In this document: in pieces, positions 42,927 to 52,228 of the stretch
Layout of the letters: each line of letters starts with the position of its first letter
Position numbering within the stretch: the first letter of the stretch is position 1
Assembly (NCBI GenBank): GCA_035532295.1
Contig: DATKRH010000035.1
Coordinates: 6,625 to 70,624 of the forward strand
Origin: DASUBV01 sp035532295
GTDB lineage: Bacteria; Actinomycetota; Actinomycetes; Streptosporangiales; Streptosporangiaceae
Reading direction: 5' to 3'
DNA length: 64,000 bases
Position numbers and translations under genes: made by a program
Notes under the pieces: generated by a model
What the model saw: only the letters and a program-made list of their open reading frames with translations
Told to the model about the DNA's origin: nothing
The model's database searches: none

Positions 42927-43871
42927 GTGGGCCGGATGTCGTTCGTGTTCAGGCGGCTGCTGCTGCTGATGCCGGTAGCAGTGGGTGTGACGATCGTCGT
43001 GTTCTTCATGGTGCACCTGATCCCGGGCGATCCGGCCGCGACCATCCTGGGCGTCCATGCGACCCCGCAGCGGATAGCGATCCTGCACCGCCAGTGGGGA
43101 CTGAACCGGCCGCTGCTCAGCCAGTACTGGCTGTTCCTTGACCGGCTCTTCCACGGGAATCTTGGCCAGAGCCTCATCTACGGGCAGTCGGCAGCCAGCC
43201 TGATCTCAGGCCGGCTGCCGGCCACCCTGTGGCTCATCGTTTACTCGGCCGTGCTGGCGATCATCATCAGCGTCCCGCTGGCGATGATCGCCGCCAGCCG
43301 CAAGGGCGGCGTCCGCGATCACCTAGTCCGGGTGGTGCCGCTGCTCGGGCTGGGGATGCCGCCCTTCTGGGTGGGGCTGCTGCTGCAGCTCGGCCTCGCG
43401 CTGTCGCTGCACATCTTCCCGGTCACCGGCTACGGAACGGGCGTCGGCGGCCACCTGCGCTCCATGTTCCTGCCGAGCCTGACCGTGGCGATCGCGCTGT
43501 CGCCGGTGGTCATCCGCAGCCTGCGGGCCAGCATGCTCGGCGTCCTCGGCGCGGACTACATCACCACCGCCCGGTCCAAGGGCATTCCCGGCCGGCGGCT
43601 GTTCGTCCGGCATGTGCTGCGAAACGCAGTGATCCCGGCGGTCACGGTGCTGGGCATCAACATCGGTTTCCTGATCGGAGGCACTCTGATCGTCGAGAAC
43701 GTCTTTGCCGTCCCGGGCATCGGCCAGCTCATGGTCAACTCGATCTTCCAGCGTGACTTCCCGGTCGTCCAGGGCGTCACGCTGGTGTTCGGCGTCCTGG
43801 TGGTCATGGTGAACCTGCTGACCGACGTCGCCTATGCCTCGCTCGACCCGAGAGTGCGGTTCGACCGGTGA
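42927..43871 (+). CDS. dppB: Peptide ABC transporter permease DppB-like
   Basis: 314 residues, six predicted helices starting FVFRRLLLLMPVAVGVTIVV, the classic DppB/OppB N-terminus, and the EAA loop around GADYITTARSKGIPGRRLFVRH. Canonical GGAGGTGA at 42913-42920 sets the GTG start. The stop overlaps the next GTG. Confidence 0.94.
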   Translation: MGRMSFVFRRLLLLMPVAVGVTIVVFFMVHLIPGDPAATILGVHATPQRIAILHRQWGLNRPLLSQYWLFLDRLFHGNLGQSLIYGQSAASLISGRLPATLWLIVYSAVLAIIISVPLAMIAASRKGGVRDHLVRVVPLLGLGMPPFWVGLLLQLGLALSLHIFPVTGYGTGVGGHLRSMFLPSLTVAIALSPVVIRSLRASMLGVLGADYITTARSKGIPGRRLFVRHVLRNAVIPAVTVLGINIGFLIGGTLIVENVFAVPGIGQLMVNSIFQRDFPVVQGVTLVFGVLVVMVNLLTDVAYASLDPRVRFDR

Positions 43872-44734
43872 GCGCTGTCTCCCTCGTGACCGTCGGTGCC
43901 GAGCACGCGCAGCCGCGGCGAGCGCACTGGTTCAGGCAGGCGTCTCTGATGGCCGGGCTGGCCATCATCGCCATCGTCTTGTTCATGGTGATCGCCGCAC
44001 CGCTGCTGACCTCCTATAACCCGGACATCCAGAACCTGAACGCGACCCTGCAGGGGCCCAGCGCGCATCATCTGCTCGGCACTGACCAGCTCGGCCGGGA
44101 CACCTGGTCCCGGCTGCTCTACGGCGGCCGGGCCGACCTGCAGGTCGCCTTCATCGCCGTGCTCTTCCCGTTCGTCCTGGGCACCGTCCTGGGCAGCCTG
44201 GCCGGGTACTTCGGCGGCTGGGTCGACCTGGTGATCATGCGCCTGGTCGATGTCGTGGTCGCGTTCCCGTTCTACGTGCTGATCATCGCCCTGGTCTTCG
44301 TCCTCGGGCCGGGCCAGCGCAGCATCTACGTCGCCATCACGGTGGTCGGCTGGGTCTCCTACGCCCGGATCATCCGCGGCGAGATCCTGGTCGCCAAGCG
44401 GCAGGAGTACGTGCTCGCCGCCCAGTCCGGCGGCCTGTCGAACCTGCGCATCATGGGCCGCCACCTGCTGCCGAACGTCGTGACCCAGGCCATCATCTAC
44501 GCGATGTCCGACATCGTGCAGGACATCCTGGCCATCGTCACGCTGAGCTACCTGGGCCTGGGCATCCAGCCACCGACACCGGACTGGGGGACCATGATCG
44601 CCGACGGGCAGAACTTCCTCACCACCCACTGGGAGCTGACCACGATCCCCGGCCTGGCGGTGGTGGTCGTCGGCCTCGGGCTGTCGCTGATCGGTGACGG
44701 CCTCGCCGACCTGCTCCGGCCGGGCCAGTCATGA
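43868..44734 (+). CDS. dppC: Peptide ABC transporter permease DppC-like
   Basis: 288 residues: an N-terminal cytosolic segment, first helix (LMAGLAIIAIVLFMVIAAPL), the DppC hallmark HLLGTDQLGRDTWSRLLYGG and EAA loop KRQEYVLAAQSGGLSNLRIM. Overlaps both neighbours by 4 nt, so it is translationally coupled in the operon. Confidence 0.94.
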   Translation: MSAVSLVTVGAEHAQPRRAHWFRQASLMAGLAIIAIVLFMVIAAPLLTSYNPDIQNLNATLQGPSAHHLLGTDQLGRDTWSRLLYGGRADLQVAFIAVLFPFVLGTVLGSLAGYFGGWVDLVIMRLVDVVVAFPFYVLIIALVFVLGPGQRSIYVAITVVGWVSYARIIRGEILVAKRQEYVLAAQSGGLSNLRIMGRHLLPNVVTQAIIYAMSDIVQDILAIVTLSYLGLGIQPPTPDWGTMIADGQNFLTTHWELTTIPGLAVVVVGLGLSLIGDGLADLLRPGQS

Positions 44735-45801
44735 CCGGGCCCGTGGTGGAGGGGCCCGTGGTGGAGGGTCCCGTGGTGGAAAGGCCCGTGGTGGGCGGCA
44801 CCGGGCCGGTCCTGCAGGTCCGGGATCTGCACGTGGAGATAGCCACCCGCCGCGGGGTGGTCAGGGCGGTCGACGGAGTATCGGTCGACGTGCCCCGCGG
44901 CCAGGCCGTGGGGCTGGTCGGCGAGTCCGGCTCGGGCAAGAGCATGACGCTGCGGGCGATCCTGGGCATCCTGCCGCCCGAGGCGCGCGTGACCGCCGGG
45001 CAGGTGCTGCTGGACGGGACCGACCTGGTGCCGTTGCCGACCTCGGCCCTGAACCGGATCCGCGGGCCCAAGCTGGCCATGATCTTCCAGGAGCCGATGA
45101 GCGCGCTGAACCCGGTGATGCGGGTCGGCTGGCAGATCGCCGAGGGACCGCGCGTGCACCTGGGCCTGAGCCGGTCCAAGGCCGCGGAGCGCGCCATCGA
45201 GCTGATGCGCCGGGTGGGGATCCCGGACCCCGAGCGGCGGTTCCGCGCCTACCCTCACGAGTTCTCCGGCGGGATGCGCCAGCGCGTGATGATCGCGATC
45301 GCGCTGTCCTGCGAGCCCGAGGTCATCTTGTGCGATGAGCCCACGACCGCCCTGGACGTGACGATCCAGGACCAGATCCTGCGTCTGCTGGCCGGCCTGT
45401 GCCGGGAATCGGGCGTGAGCCTGCTGTTCGTCACCCATGACCTGCCGGTGGTCGCGGAGCTGTGCCAGTACCTGGCGGTCATGTACGGCGGCCAGATCAT
45501 CGAGCAGGGCCCGGTCGCGGAGGTCTTCGCGCAGCCGATGCACCCGTACACGCTCGGGCTGCTCCGGTCGGCGCCGGACGTCGAGGAGGTGCGCACGTCG
45601 CTAGTGCCCATCCCGGGCTCCCCGCCGAGCCTGATCACCCCGCCGCCGGGCTGCCGGTTCCACCCGCGCTGCGGCTTCGCGGAGGCGGACTGCCGGGCTG
45701 AGCAGCCGCCCCTCCGGCTGCTCCCTGGCGGGCGGGCCACCGCGTGCCTGCATCACGAGCGCTGCGCGGAGTCACTTGAGGCGCAGGAGGCAGCCCGATG
45801 A
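44731..45801 (+). CDS. dppD: Peptide ABC transporter ATPase DppD-like
   Basis: 356 residues. Walker A VGESGSGKSMTLRAI, signature FSGGMRQRVMIAIAL, Walker B VILCDEPTTALDVT, and a C-terminal oligopeptide-ABC domain with the Cys-containing GCRFHPRCGFAEADC segment. The first 20 residues are a VVEGP repeat from a short DNA repeat and are probably not part of the fold. Confidence 0.94.
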   Translation: MTGPVVEGPVVEGPVVERPVVGGTGPVLQVRDLHVEIATRRGVVRAVDGVSVDVPRGQAVGLVGESGSGKSMTLRAILGILPPEARVTAGQVLLDGTDLVPLPTSALNRIRGPKLAMIFQEPMSALNPVMRVGWQIAEGPRVHLGLSRSKAAERAIELMRRVGIPDPERRFRAYPHEFSGGMRQRVMIAIALSCEPEVILCDEPTTALDVTIQDQILRLLAGLCRESGVSLLFVTHDLPVVAELCQYLAVMYGGQIIEQGPVAEVFAQPMHPYTLGLLRSAPDVEEVRTSLVPIPGSPPSLITPPPGCRFHPRCGFAEADCRAEQPPLRLLPGGRATACLHHERCAESLEAQEAAR

Positions 45802-46856
45802 CCGCCGCCCCGTCCCCGGACACCGGGCCGCTGCTGACCGCGACCGACCTGTCGGTCGGCTTCGCGATCGGCGGCTCGATCGCGGCCCGGCTGCGGCACG
45901 AGACGCGGGTGCTGCGGGCCGTCGACGGAGTCGACCTGATGATCGAGCGCGGCGAGGCCCTGGCCCTGGTCGGCGAGTCCGGGTCCGGCAAGTCGACGCT
46001 CGCCCGTGCTCTGACCGGGCTCGTCCCCCTCGATAAGGGCGAGATCCGCCTCGGCGAGCGCGTGCTGTCTGGCCGGCGCTCGCGCGCCGACCAGCGCCGG
46101 ATCCAGATGGTCTTCCAGGACCCGTACTCCTCGCTCAATCCGCGGATCACCGTGGCAGGCATGCTGCGCGAACTGCTGCGCGTGCACAGCATCGTGCCGC
46201 GGGCCGAGGTGGACTCCTACAGCCGGGAGCTGCTGGGCCTCGTCGGCCTGACCGATGACGCGCTGCATGCCTATCCGCGCCAGTTCTCCGGCGGCCAGCG
46301 CCAGCGGGTCGCGATCGCGCGGGCCCTGGCGCTGCGGCCCGAGCTGCTGGTGGCCGACGAGCCGGTGTCTGCGCTGGACGTCAGCGTGCAGGCCACGATC
46401 TTGAACCTGCTCCAGGAACTGCGCGGCAGCCTCGGCCTCACCCTGCTGCTCATCTCGCACAACCTGGCGGTGGTCCGTCATCTGTGCGACCGGACGGCGG
46501 TCATGTACCTGGGCCGGATCATCGAGGTCGCGCCGACCGAGGAGCTGTTCGCCGCGCCGCGCCATCCGTACACGCGCGGGCTGCTCGCCGCGATCCCGCG
46601 GATGACGGCCCTGGCCGATAACGAGGCGCCGGCCGTGCAGGGCGACCCGCCCAGCCCGCTGCGGATCCCCGCGGGCTGCCGGTTCCGCACCCGCTGCCCG
46701 ATCGCGCAGGAGCGCTGTGCGCACGACGACCCGGAGCTGACCGCCGCCCCGGGCCGCCCGGCCCACGTCGCCGCCTGCCACTTCCCGCTCGATGCCCCGG
46801 CCAGGACGGCCGCGGGACTGAGCAAGGTGCAGGAGGAGCCATCGCCGAGCCAGTGA
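45798..46856 (+). CDS. dppF: Peptide ABC transporter ATPase DppF-like
   Basis: 352 residues with Walker A VGESGSGKSTLARAL, signature FSGGQRQRVAIARAL, Walker B LLVADEPVSALDVS and the C-terminal GCRFRTRCPIAQERC domain. ATG overlaps the preceding stop and its own stop overlaps the next GTG. Second energising subunit of the importer. Confidence 0.94.
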   Translation: MTAAPSPDTGPLLTATDLSVGFAIGGSIAARLRHETRVLRAVDGVDLMIERGEALALVGESGSGKSTLARALTGLVPLDKGEIRLGERVLSGRRSRADQRRIQMVFQDPYSSLNPRITVAGMLRELLRVHSIVPRAEVDSYSRELLGLVGLTDDALHAYPRQFSGGQRQRVAIARALALRPELLVADEPVSALDVSVQATILNLLQELRGSLGLTLLLISHNLAVVRHLCDRTAVMYLGRIIEVAPTEELFAAPRHPYTRGLLAAIPRMTALADNEAPAVQGDPPSPLRIPAGCRFRTRCPIAQERCAHDDPELTAAPGRPAHVAACHFPLDAPARTAAGLSKVQEEPSPSQ

Positions 46857-47782
46857 TAATCGCCAGCGAGCGCGGCGAGGTGGGCCTGCGCGCTGGGATG
46901 GACCTGCTCCGGGCGGGCGGCACCGCCATGGACGCCGTCGAGGCGGCGATCCGGCTGGTGGAGTCTAACGAGGCCGACCACTTCGTCGGCGTGGGCGGCC
47001 TGCCCAACCTGCTCGGCGAAGTGGAGCTCGACGCCTCGATCATGGACGGCGCCACGCGCCGGGCCGGGGCGGTCGCCGCCGTCACCGGGTTCCCGCACCC
47101 GATCAGCATCGCGCGCGCGGTGTGCGACCTGCTCCCGCAGCATGTGCTGCTGGTGGGGCGCGGTGCCGAGCGGTTCGCCGACGAAGTGGGCATCGAGCGG
47201 GGCGAGACCCTGACCGGCGAGGCCCGCAAGATCTGGCAGGAGCGGCTGATCGCTTCCGGCCTGGCTCCGGCGCACGAGGCGCCGGTCCCCGGCGGCGTGA
47301 GCTACACGCGCGAGGCCCTGGCGGCGATCCAGTCGACGGCCCTGCGCGACGGGGCCTGGGGCACGGTGAACGTGCTGGCCCTGGACTCCGCCGGCAACCT
47401 GGCCGCCGGCGTCAGCACCAGCGGTTATCCCTGGAAGTACCCCGGCCGGGTGGGTGACTCGCCGCTGATCGGCGCGGGCAACTACTGCGATAACCGGATC
47501 GGCGCGGCGGCCTGTACCGGCCGCGGCGAGCTGGCGATCCGCGGCGGCACGGCCCGCGCGGTACTGCTCGCCCTGGCGGCCGGGAGCGACCCGGCCGGCG
47601 CGTGCGCCGAGGCGCTGACCCAGACCCTGGACCTGCCCGACGAGCCGCAACTCGCTCTGCAGACCCTGTGCCTGACCCCGGACGGCCGCCATGGCGGGGC
47701 CGCCACCAGGGACGGCGCCACCTACAGCGTCCTGACGGCCGACGCCAGCCGTTACGCGATCGTGGAAAGAAGGAAGCCATGA
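46853..47782 (+). CDS. Glycosylasparaginase / isoaspartyl-peptidase-like Ntn hydrolase
   Basis: 309 residues of the Thr-type Ntn-hydrolase (asparaginase 2) family, made as a precursor that self-cleaves before the catalytic Thr. The nucleophile is Thr171 in GAWGTVNVLALD; the binding segment STSGYPWKYPGRVGDSPLIG with Arg199 and Asp202 follows. VGGLPNLLGEVELDASIMDG is closer to glycosylasparaginases (cleave GlcNAc-Asn) than to plant-type isoaspartyl peptidases, but both act on beta-aspartyl amide bonds. In the peptide-importer operon it would cleave an iso-Asp or N-substituted Asn residue. Confidence 0.85.
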   Translation: MIIASERGEVGLRAGMDLLRAGGTAMDAVEAAIRLVESNEADHFVGVGGLPNLLGEVELDASIMDGATRRAGAVAAVTGFPHPISIARAVCDLLPQHVLLVGRGAERFADEVGIERGETLTGEARKIWQERLIASGLAPAHEAPVPGGVSYTREALAAIQSTALRDGAWGTVNVLALDSAGNLAAGVSTSGYPWKYPGRVGDSPLIGAGNYCDNRIGAAACTGRGELAIRGGTARAVLLALAAGSDPAGACAEALTQTLDLPDEPQLALQTLCLTPDGRHGGAATRDGATYSVLTADASRYAIVERRKP

Positions 47783-48603
47783 AGATCTTCCTGTCCAGTG
47801 ACATGGAGGGCACGGCCGGGGTCGTCGGCTGGGAACAGTGCGTCGGTGACGGGCCGGAGGCGGCCGCCGGGCGGCGGCTGCTGCTGGCCGAGGTCAACGC
47901 GGCCATCGAAGGGGCCATCGAGGGCGGCGCGACGCAGATCGTCGTCAACGACTCGCACTCCACGATGCGCAACCTGCCGGCCGACGAACTGGCCGGCGAG
48001 GCGTCCTACATTTCCGGCAGCCACAAGCCGCTGTACATGATGCAGGGCCTGGACGAGAGCTTCGACGCGGTCCTGTTCGTCTCCTATCACGGCTCTATCG
48101 GCGCGCCGGCCGGGCTGTCGCACACCTATAACCCGCGCGCCGTGGTCGAGGTCACGCTGAACGGGACGGTGACCGGCGAGGCCGGCATCAATGCCCTGGT
48201 GGCCGCGCATTACGGCGTGCCGGTGGTGCTGGTCACCGGCGACCGGTGCGCCTGCGAGGAGACCGCCGCGCTGATTCCCGGCGTGCACAGCGCCATCGTC
48301 AAGGAGCACGTCAGCCGCCTCGCCGCGCATAGCCTGCACCCGGCTCGCGCCTGCTCGCTGATCCGGGACCAGGCGCAGGCCGCGGTCAGCGCGGCGGCCG
48401 GCACCAGCCCGCCGCCACTGGATCCGGGGGTACTGGAGGTGTTCGTGCGCACGACCGACATCGCGGAGGCGGCCACCTGGGTCCGGGGCGTCGAGCGGGC
48501 GGGCCCGCGGCAGTTGCGCATCCAGGGCGAGGACCTGCTGGCCACCTACCGCGCCTTCTGCGCGGCGATCCTGCTGACCCGATCCGTCGCGGAGGCGGTG
48601 TGA
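47779..48603 (+). CDS. dppA: M55 family D-aminopeptidase DppA
   Basis: 274 residues matching B. subtilis DppA, a zinc D-aminopeptidase that removes N-terminal D-Ala/Gly. Expected residues are at near-identical positions: Asp8 and Glu10 (SSDMEG), His60 (VNDSHS), His104 (SYHGSIG), His115 (GLSHTY) and Glu134 (TGEAGIN). ATG overlaps the previous stop. A D-specific peptidase beside a dipeptide importer suggests use of D-residue peptides, for instance from cell walls or natural products. Confidence 0.93.
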   Translation: MKIFLSSDMEGTAGVVGWEQCVGDGPEAAAGRRLLLAEVNAAIEGAIEGGATQIVVNDSHSTMRNLPADELAGEASYISGSHKPLYMMQGLDESFDAVLFVSYHGSIGAPAGLSHTYNPRAVVEVTLNGTVTGEAGINALVAAHYGVPVVLVTGDRCACEETAALIPGVHSAIVKEHVSRLAAHSLHPARACSLIRDQAQAAVSAAAGTSPPPLDPGVLEVFVRTTDIAEAATWVRGVERAGPRQLRIQGEDLLATYRAFCAAILLTRSVAEAV

Positions 48604-49331
48604 GCGGCGGCCGGATCGCGGTCGTCACCGGCGCCGCGGGCGGGATCGGCTCGGCGACCTGCCGCCGGCTCGCCGCGGACGGCTTCACGGTCGCCTGCCT
48701 GGACCTGCGGGGTGCGGACGCCGAGCGCGTCGCCGCCGGCCTGCCCGGTGCCCGCGGCTTCGGCGTTGACGTGCGGGACGGGGCATCGGTGCGCGCCGCC
48801 GGTGAGCAGATCCGCGCGGAGCTCGGCCAGCCGTGGCTGCTGGTGAACGCCGTCGGGGTGTTCAGCATTCAGCGGGTGCCCGACCTGGGCGAGGCGGAAT
48901 GGGACCGGCTCATCGACACCAACCTCAAGGGGCCGTTCCTGACCTGCCGGGAGTTCCTGCCCGCGATGATCGCGGCGGGCGACGGCTGCGTCGTGAACGT
49001 CGCCTCCACGGCGGGAGTGCGAGGCGGCCGGATGCGCGCGGCCTACTGCGCGTCTAAGGGCGGCCTGGTGCAGCTGACCCGGAGCCTGGCGGTGGATCAT
49101 GGACCTGATGGGGTGCGGGTCAACTGCCTGTGCCCTGGTCTGGTAGATACCGAGATGGCTGACTGGATCACACGCGATGAGGAGGCACTGGAGCGGTGGG
49201 CGTCTACCATCCCGGCCCGCCGGATCGGCACCGCGCAGGAGATCGCCGACGGCGTTGCCTACCTGGCCTCCGACGGCGCCAGCTACCTGCACGGAGCAGT
49301 CCTGATGGCCGACGGCGGCGTCACGGCCTGA
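48600..49331 (+). CDS. Short-chain dehydrogenase/reductase
   Basis: 243 residues, classical SDR: TGAAGGIG cofactor motif (10-17), Ser136, Tyr149 and Lys153 catalytic residues (YCASK), and Asp35 after beta-2 (VACLDLR), which favours NAD. Coupled to dppA by a GTGA overlap. It probably oxidises an alcohol released from the imported compound; substrate unknown. Confidence 0.9.
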   Translation: MSGGRIAVVTGAAGGIGSATCRRLAADGFTVACLDLRGADAERVAAGLPGARGFGVDVRDGASVRAAGEQIRAELGQPWLLVNAVGVFSIQRVPDLGEAEWDRLIDTNLKGPFLTCREFLPAMIAAGDGCVVNVASTAGVRGGRMRAAYCASKGGLVQLTRSLAVDHGPDGVRVNCLCPGLVDTEMADWITRDEEALERWASTIPARRIGTAQEIADGVAYLASDGASYLHGAVLMADGGVTA

Positions 49332-49371
49332 TCGCCGGAGCTGGCGGCGGCGGCCAGCGCCGGAGCCGGGC

Positions 49372-49491
49372 GTGACAGGGCCGGGCGTGACAGGGCCGGG
49401 CGTGACAGGGCCGGGCGTGACAGGGCCGGGCGGGACGGGGCCGGGCGGGACGGGGCCAGATACGACGGAGGCGGATACGACGGAGGCGAAA
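49372..49491. repeat. Eight 15-bp repeats ending exactly at the LacI start codon
   Basis: Four exact GTGACAGGGCCGGGC units followed by four progressively diverged units (GGGACGGGGCCGGGC to ACGACGGAGGCGAAA). The last unit supplies the GGAGG ribosome site of the regulator gene. Confidence 0.85.
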
Positions 49492-50676
49492 GTGCCCGGT
49501 CACGATGGCCCCGCGGCCGGGCCGTCGCGGGGCGGGCAGCGCCGGGCGTCCCGGCTCGTGGACATCGCGCAGGCCGCCGGGGTGCACGTCTCGACGGTGT
49601 CGCGGGTGCTCAACGGCGATCCGGCGCTGTCGATCCGGCCGGAGACCTACCAGCGGATCCTCAGCACCGCCCGCGCCCAGGGTTACCGGCCCAACGCCCT
49701 GGCCAGGGCGCTCAAGCGGCGCCGGACCGGGGCCTTCGCCCTGGTGATCCCGCTGCTGCGCAACCCCATCTGGGTGCGGCTGCAAAGCGGCGCGCTGCAG
49801 CGGGCCCGCGAGCGCGGTTACGTAGTCATGATCATGGAAGAGCCGACCGACGACCCGCGGCCGCCGGCCGACTACCGTTACCTGGTCGAAGAGAGCCGCG
49901 TCGACGGCCTGCTGCTGGCCACCGCGCTTCGGGTGCCCGAGCATCAGCCGGGGGTGCAGTCGATCCCGCATGTCTACGTGAACCGCCGGGGCCCCGACCG
50001 GGGTAACGACGTGGTGATGGACGAGGGCGGCGCGATGCGGCTATTCGTCGAGCACCTGGCCGGGCTCGGCCATCGCAGCATCGCGCTGATCGACGGGCCG
50101 CTAGAGGTGGACACCGTGTACCGGCGGGTGAGCGCCGCCCGCCGGCTGTGCGCGGCCCGCGGGATCAGCCTGACCGTCCGGCACGCCGCGGCCACCGAGG
50201 ACGGCGGCTGGGAGGCGGCCCAGCGGGTGCTGAGCCGGGACCCGCGGCCGACCGCGTGCGGGGTCGGCAGCATCAACCAGCTGTTCGGCCTGCTCGGCGG
50301 GTTGCGCGGGGCCGGCGTGCAGGTGCCAGGCGAGATGTCGGTCGTCAGCTTCGACGAGGACGAGTGCCTCGCCTTCCTCGAGGTCCCGATCACCAGCGTG
50401 TGCATGCCGCTAGCCGAGCTGGGCCAGGCGGCGGTGGACGCGCTGATCGCGCGGATCGAGGGCGAGCCCGCGGCCGACGTCCTGATCCGGGAGCCCATGG
50501 CTCTGCAGGTGCGGGACTCGGCGGTCGGCCCGCCTCGCTGGGCCACGCGGCGCACCGTGCCGATGCAGCGAGCCGCCCGTGCTGCCGGGGCGGCCCGCGG
50601 CGGGGCCGCCCGTGGTGGAGAGGCCCGAGGCGGGCAGAATTCAGGCAGTCAGCGGCGTGGAGGCCAAGATGAGTGA
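49492..50676 (+). CDS. LacI-family transcriptional regulator
   Basis: 394 residues. Helix-turn-helix LVDIAQAAGVHVSTVSRVLNGD and hinge YRPNALARALKRRRTG, then a periplasmic-binding-like effector domain (GLLLATALRV, IALIDGPLEVDTVYRR, MSVVSFDEDECLAFLEVPIT). GTG at 49492 has GGAGG 5 nt upstream; the frame is open to 49372 as TGPGV repeats. The C-terminus ends in an Arg/Gly-rich repetitive tail. It probably controls the peptide operon or the following amidase. Confidence 0.9.
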   Translation: MPGHDGPAAGPSRGGQRRASRLVDIAQAAGVHVSTVSRVLNGDPALSIRPETYQRILSTARAQGYRPNALARALKRRRTGAFALVIPLLRNPIWVRLQSGALQRARERGYVVMIMEEPTDDPRPPADYRYLVEESRVDGLLLATALRVPEHQPGVQSIPHVYVNRRGPDRGNDVVMDEGGAMRLFVEHLAGLGHRSIALIDGPLEVDTVYRRVSAARRLCAARGISLTVRHAAATEDGGWEAAQRVLSRDPRPTACGVGSINQLFGLLGGLRGAGVQVPGEMSVVSFDEDECLAFLEVPITSVCMPLAELGQAAVDALIARIEGEPAADVLIREPMALQVRDSAVGPPRWATRRTVPMQRAARAAGAARGGAARGGEARGGQNSGSQRRGGQDE

Positions 50677-51691
50677 TCCGCAGGTCCTGTCGTTCCGGCC
50701 CGAGGCCAGCCAGTACGCGTGGACGTTCGGCGGTGTCCCGCCGGTCGCCCGGATCACGCCGGGCACGATCCTGGAGCTGTGGACGGAGGACTGCTTCGCC
50801 GGCCGGGTTCGCGGCGTCGGCGACCTCGTCTCGCAGGTCTGCCAGTTCCCGTTCCTGAACCCGCAGACGGGCCCGTTCTATGTGGAGGGGGCCGAGCCGG
50901 GGGACACCCTGGCCGTGCACTTCATCTCGCTGGAGCCAGCCCGGGACTGGGCGGCGTCCACGACCGTGCCGCTGTTCGGGGCGCTGACCTCCACCCGCCT
51001 GACCGCGACCCTGCAGGATCCGCTGCCCGAGGTGGTGTGGATCTGGGAGCTGGACCGGGCGCGGGGAACGTGCCAGTTCTCGGCGCGCGACAGCGACTTC
51101 ACCGCCGAACTGCCGATGAACCCGATGCACGGCACCGTCGGCGTGGCGCCCGCCAACCTGGAGGTGCGCTCGGCCCTGGTGCCCGACGCGTTCGGCGGCA
51201 ACATGGACACCCCCGAGATGCGCGCGGGCGTCACCTGCTACCTGGGCGTCAACGTCGAGGGCGCGCTGCTGTCGGTCGGCGACGGGCACGCCCGCCAGGG
51301 CGAGGGCGAGACCTGCGGGGTCGCGGTCGAGTGCGCCATGAACACGGTGCTGGTCGTGGACCTGCTCAAGGGCGTGCCGACCCCGTGGCCGCGGCTGGAA
51401 TCCGATACCCACATCATGTCGACCGGGTCGGCCAGGCCGCTGGAGGACGCCTTCCGGATCGCCCAGCTCGACCTGGTCCAGTGGGTCGCGGCGGATACCG
51501 GCCTGTCCCTGCTGGACGCCTACCAGTTCATCACCCAGGCGGTGCAGGCTCCCCTGGCCAACGTCTGCGACACCAACTACACCTCACTGGCGATGCTGCG
51601 CAAGGAATGGCTGCCTGCTAACGCCGGCGCGACGACGCGGGGGATGCACGCGCACCTGCGGGAGGTAGCGCGCAGCTACCAGGGCACCTGA
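50669..51691 (+). CDS. Acetamidase/formamidase family amide hydrolase
   Basis: 340 residues of the FmdA/AmdA family, which releases ammonia from small amides. Seen: RITPGTILELWTEDCFAGRV, YVEGAEPGDTLAVHFISLEP, NPMHGTVGVAP, VGDGHARQGEGETCGVAVE and the C-terminal SLLDAYQFITQA. GGAGG is 5 nt before the ATG at 50669, which overlaps the LacI stop by 8 nt. Its 3' end overlaps the convergent MarR gene by 16 bp. Confidence 0.9.
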   Translation: MSDPQVLSFRPEASQYAWTFGGVPPVARITPGTILELWTEDCFAGRVRGVGDLVSQVCQFPFLNPQTGPFYVEGAEPGDTLAVHFISLEPARDWAASTTVPLFGALTSTRLTATLQDPLPEVVWIWELDRARGTCQFSARDSDFTAELPMNPMHGTVGVAPANLEVRSALVPDAFGGNMDTPEMRAGVTCYLGVNVEGALLSVGDGHARQGEGETCGVAVECAMNTVLVVDLLKGVPTPWPRLESDTHIMSTGSARPLEDAFRIAQLDLVQWVAADTGLSLLDAYQFITQAVQAPLANVCDTNYTSLAMLRKEWLPANAGATTRGMHAHLREVARSYQGT

Positions 51692-52158
51692 GGGTCGACG
51701 AGGAAGTCGCCGATCTGCTGGCCGGAATGGCTGAAGCGGCGCAGCGCCTCGGCGAGTTCCTCCAGGGCTGGCAGCGCCTCGGTGAGCACCGACTCGTGCT
51801 GTGTCGTCAGCTGCTCCATGCACTGGGACACGGCCGCGGCGCGCTGAGTCTTGACCCGCCGATCGATCTGCCGGCCCTCCTGCGTGGCCGCCACCGACGC
51901 GCTGCGCAGGTCCGCCGGGTCCGGAATCCGGTCGATCAGGCCCATCGCCTGCAGCTTGCTGACGACCCGCGACAGCATCGTCGGGTTCAGCCCTTCCAGG
52001 TCTGCGAGCTCACCCAGGCTCAGCGGGCCGCGCACCACGATGAGGCCGAGCACGGATGCCTGGGAGGGGGTGAGGCCCGCGTCCGTCGAGGAGGCGTTGA
52101 GCTGGCGGGCGAGCTTGCTGATGACCCGGCGCAGCCGGATGACGCCGTCCTCATCCAT
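51676..52158 (-). CDS. MarR-family transcriptional regulator
   Basis: 160 residues with a winged helix (LTPSQASVLGLIVVRGPLSLGELA, LNPTMLSRVVSKLQAMGLI, the wing RIPDPADLRSASVAATQEG). AAGGAG about 6 nt before the ATG at 52158. Divergent from an MFS exporter across a 70-bp gap that contains a TTGCC-type palindrome, the usual arrangement for a MarR repressor of a drug efflux pump. Confidence 0.9.
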   Translation of the reverse strand: MDEDGVIRLRRVISKLARQLNASSTDAGLTPSQASVLGLIVVRGPLSLGELADLEGLNPTMLSRVVSKLQAMGLIDRIPDPADLRSASVAATQEGRQIDRRVKTQRAAAVSQCMEQLTTQHESVLTEALPALEELAEALRRFSHSGQQIGDFLVDPQVPW

Positions 52159-52196
52159 GGCTTCTCCTTCGTCGCTGAGCAGGCAGTTCAGGGTAG

Positions 52197-52210
52197 TTGC
52201 CTGTCGGCAA
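52197..52210. promoter_or_regulatory. Putative MarR operator
   Basis: TTGCC-TGTC-GGCAA inverted repeat between marR and the exporter, just upstream of the exporter's TAGTGT -10 box, where bound repressor would block RNA polymerase. Confidence 0.55.
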
Positions 52211-52216
52211 GCAGTG

Positions 52217-52228
52217 TAGTGTCGAGGC
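52217..52228 (+). promoter_or_regulatory. -10 box of a leaderless MFS transcript
   Basis: TAGTGT at 52217-52222 ends 6 nt before the GTG at 52229; no ribosome binding site precedes the GTG. Confidence 0.45.
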
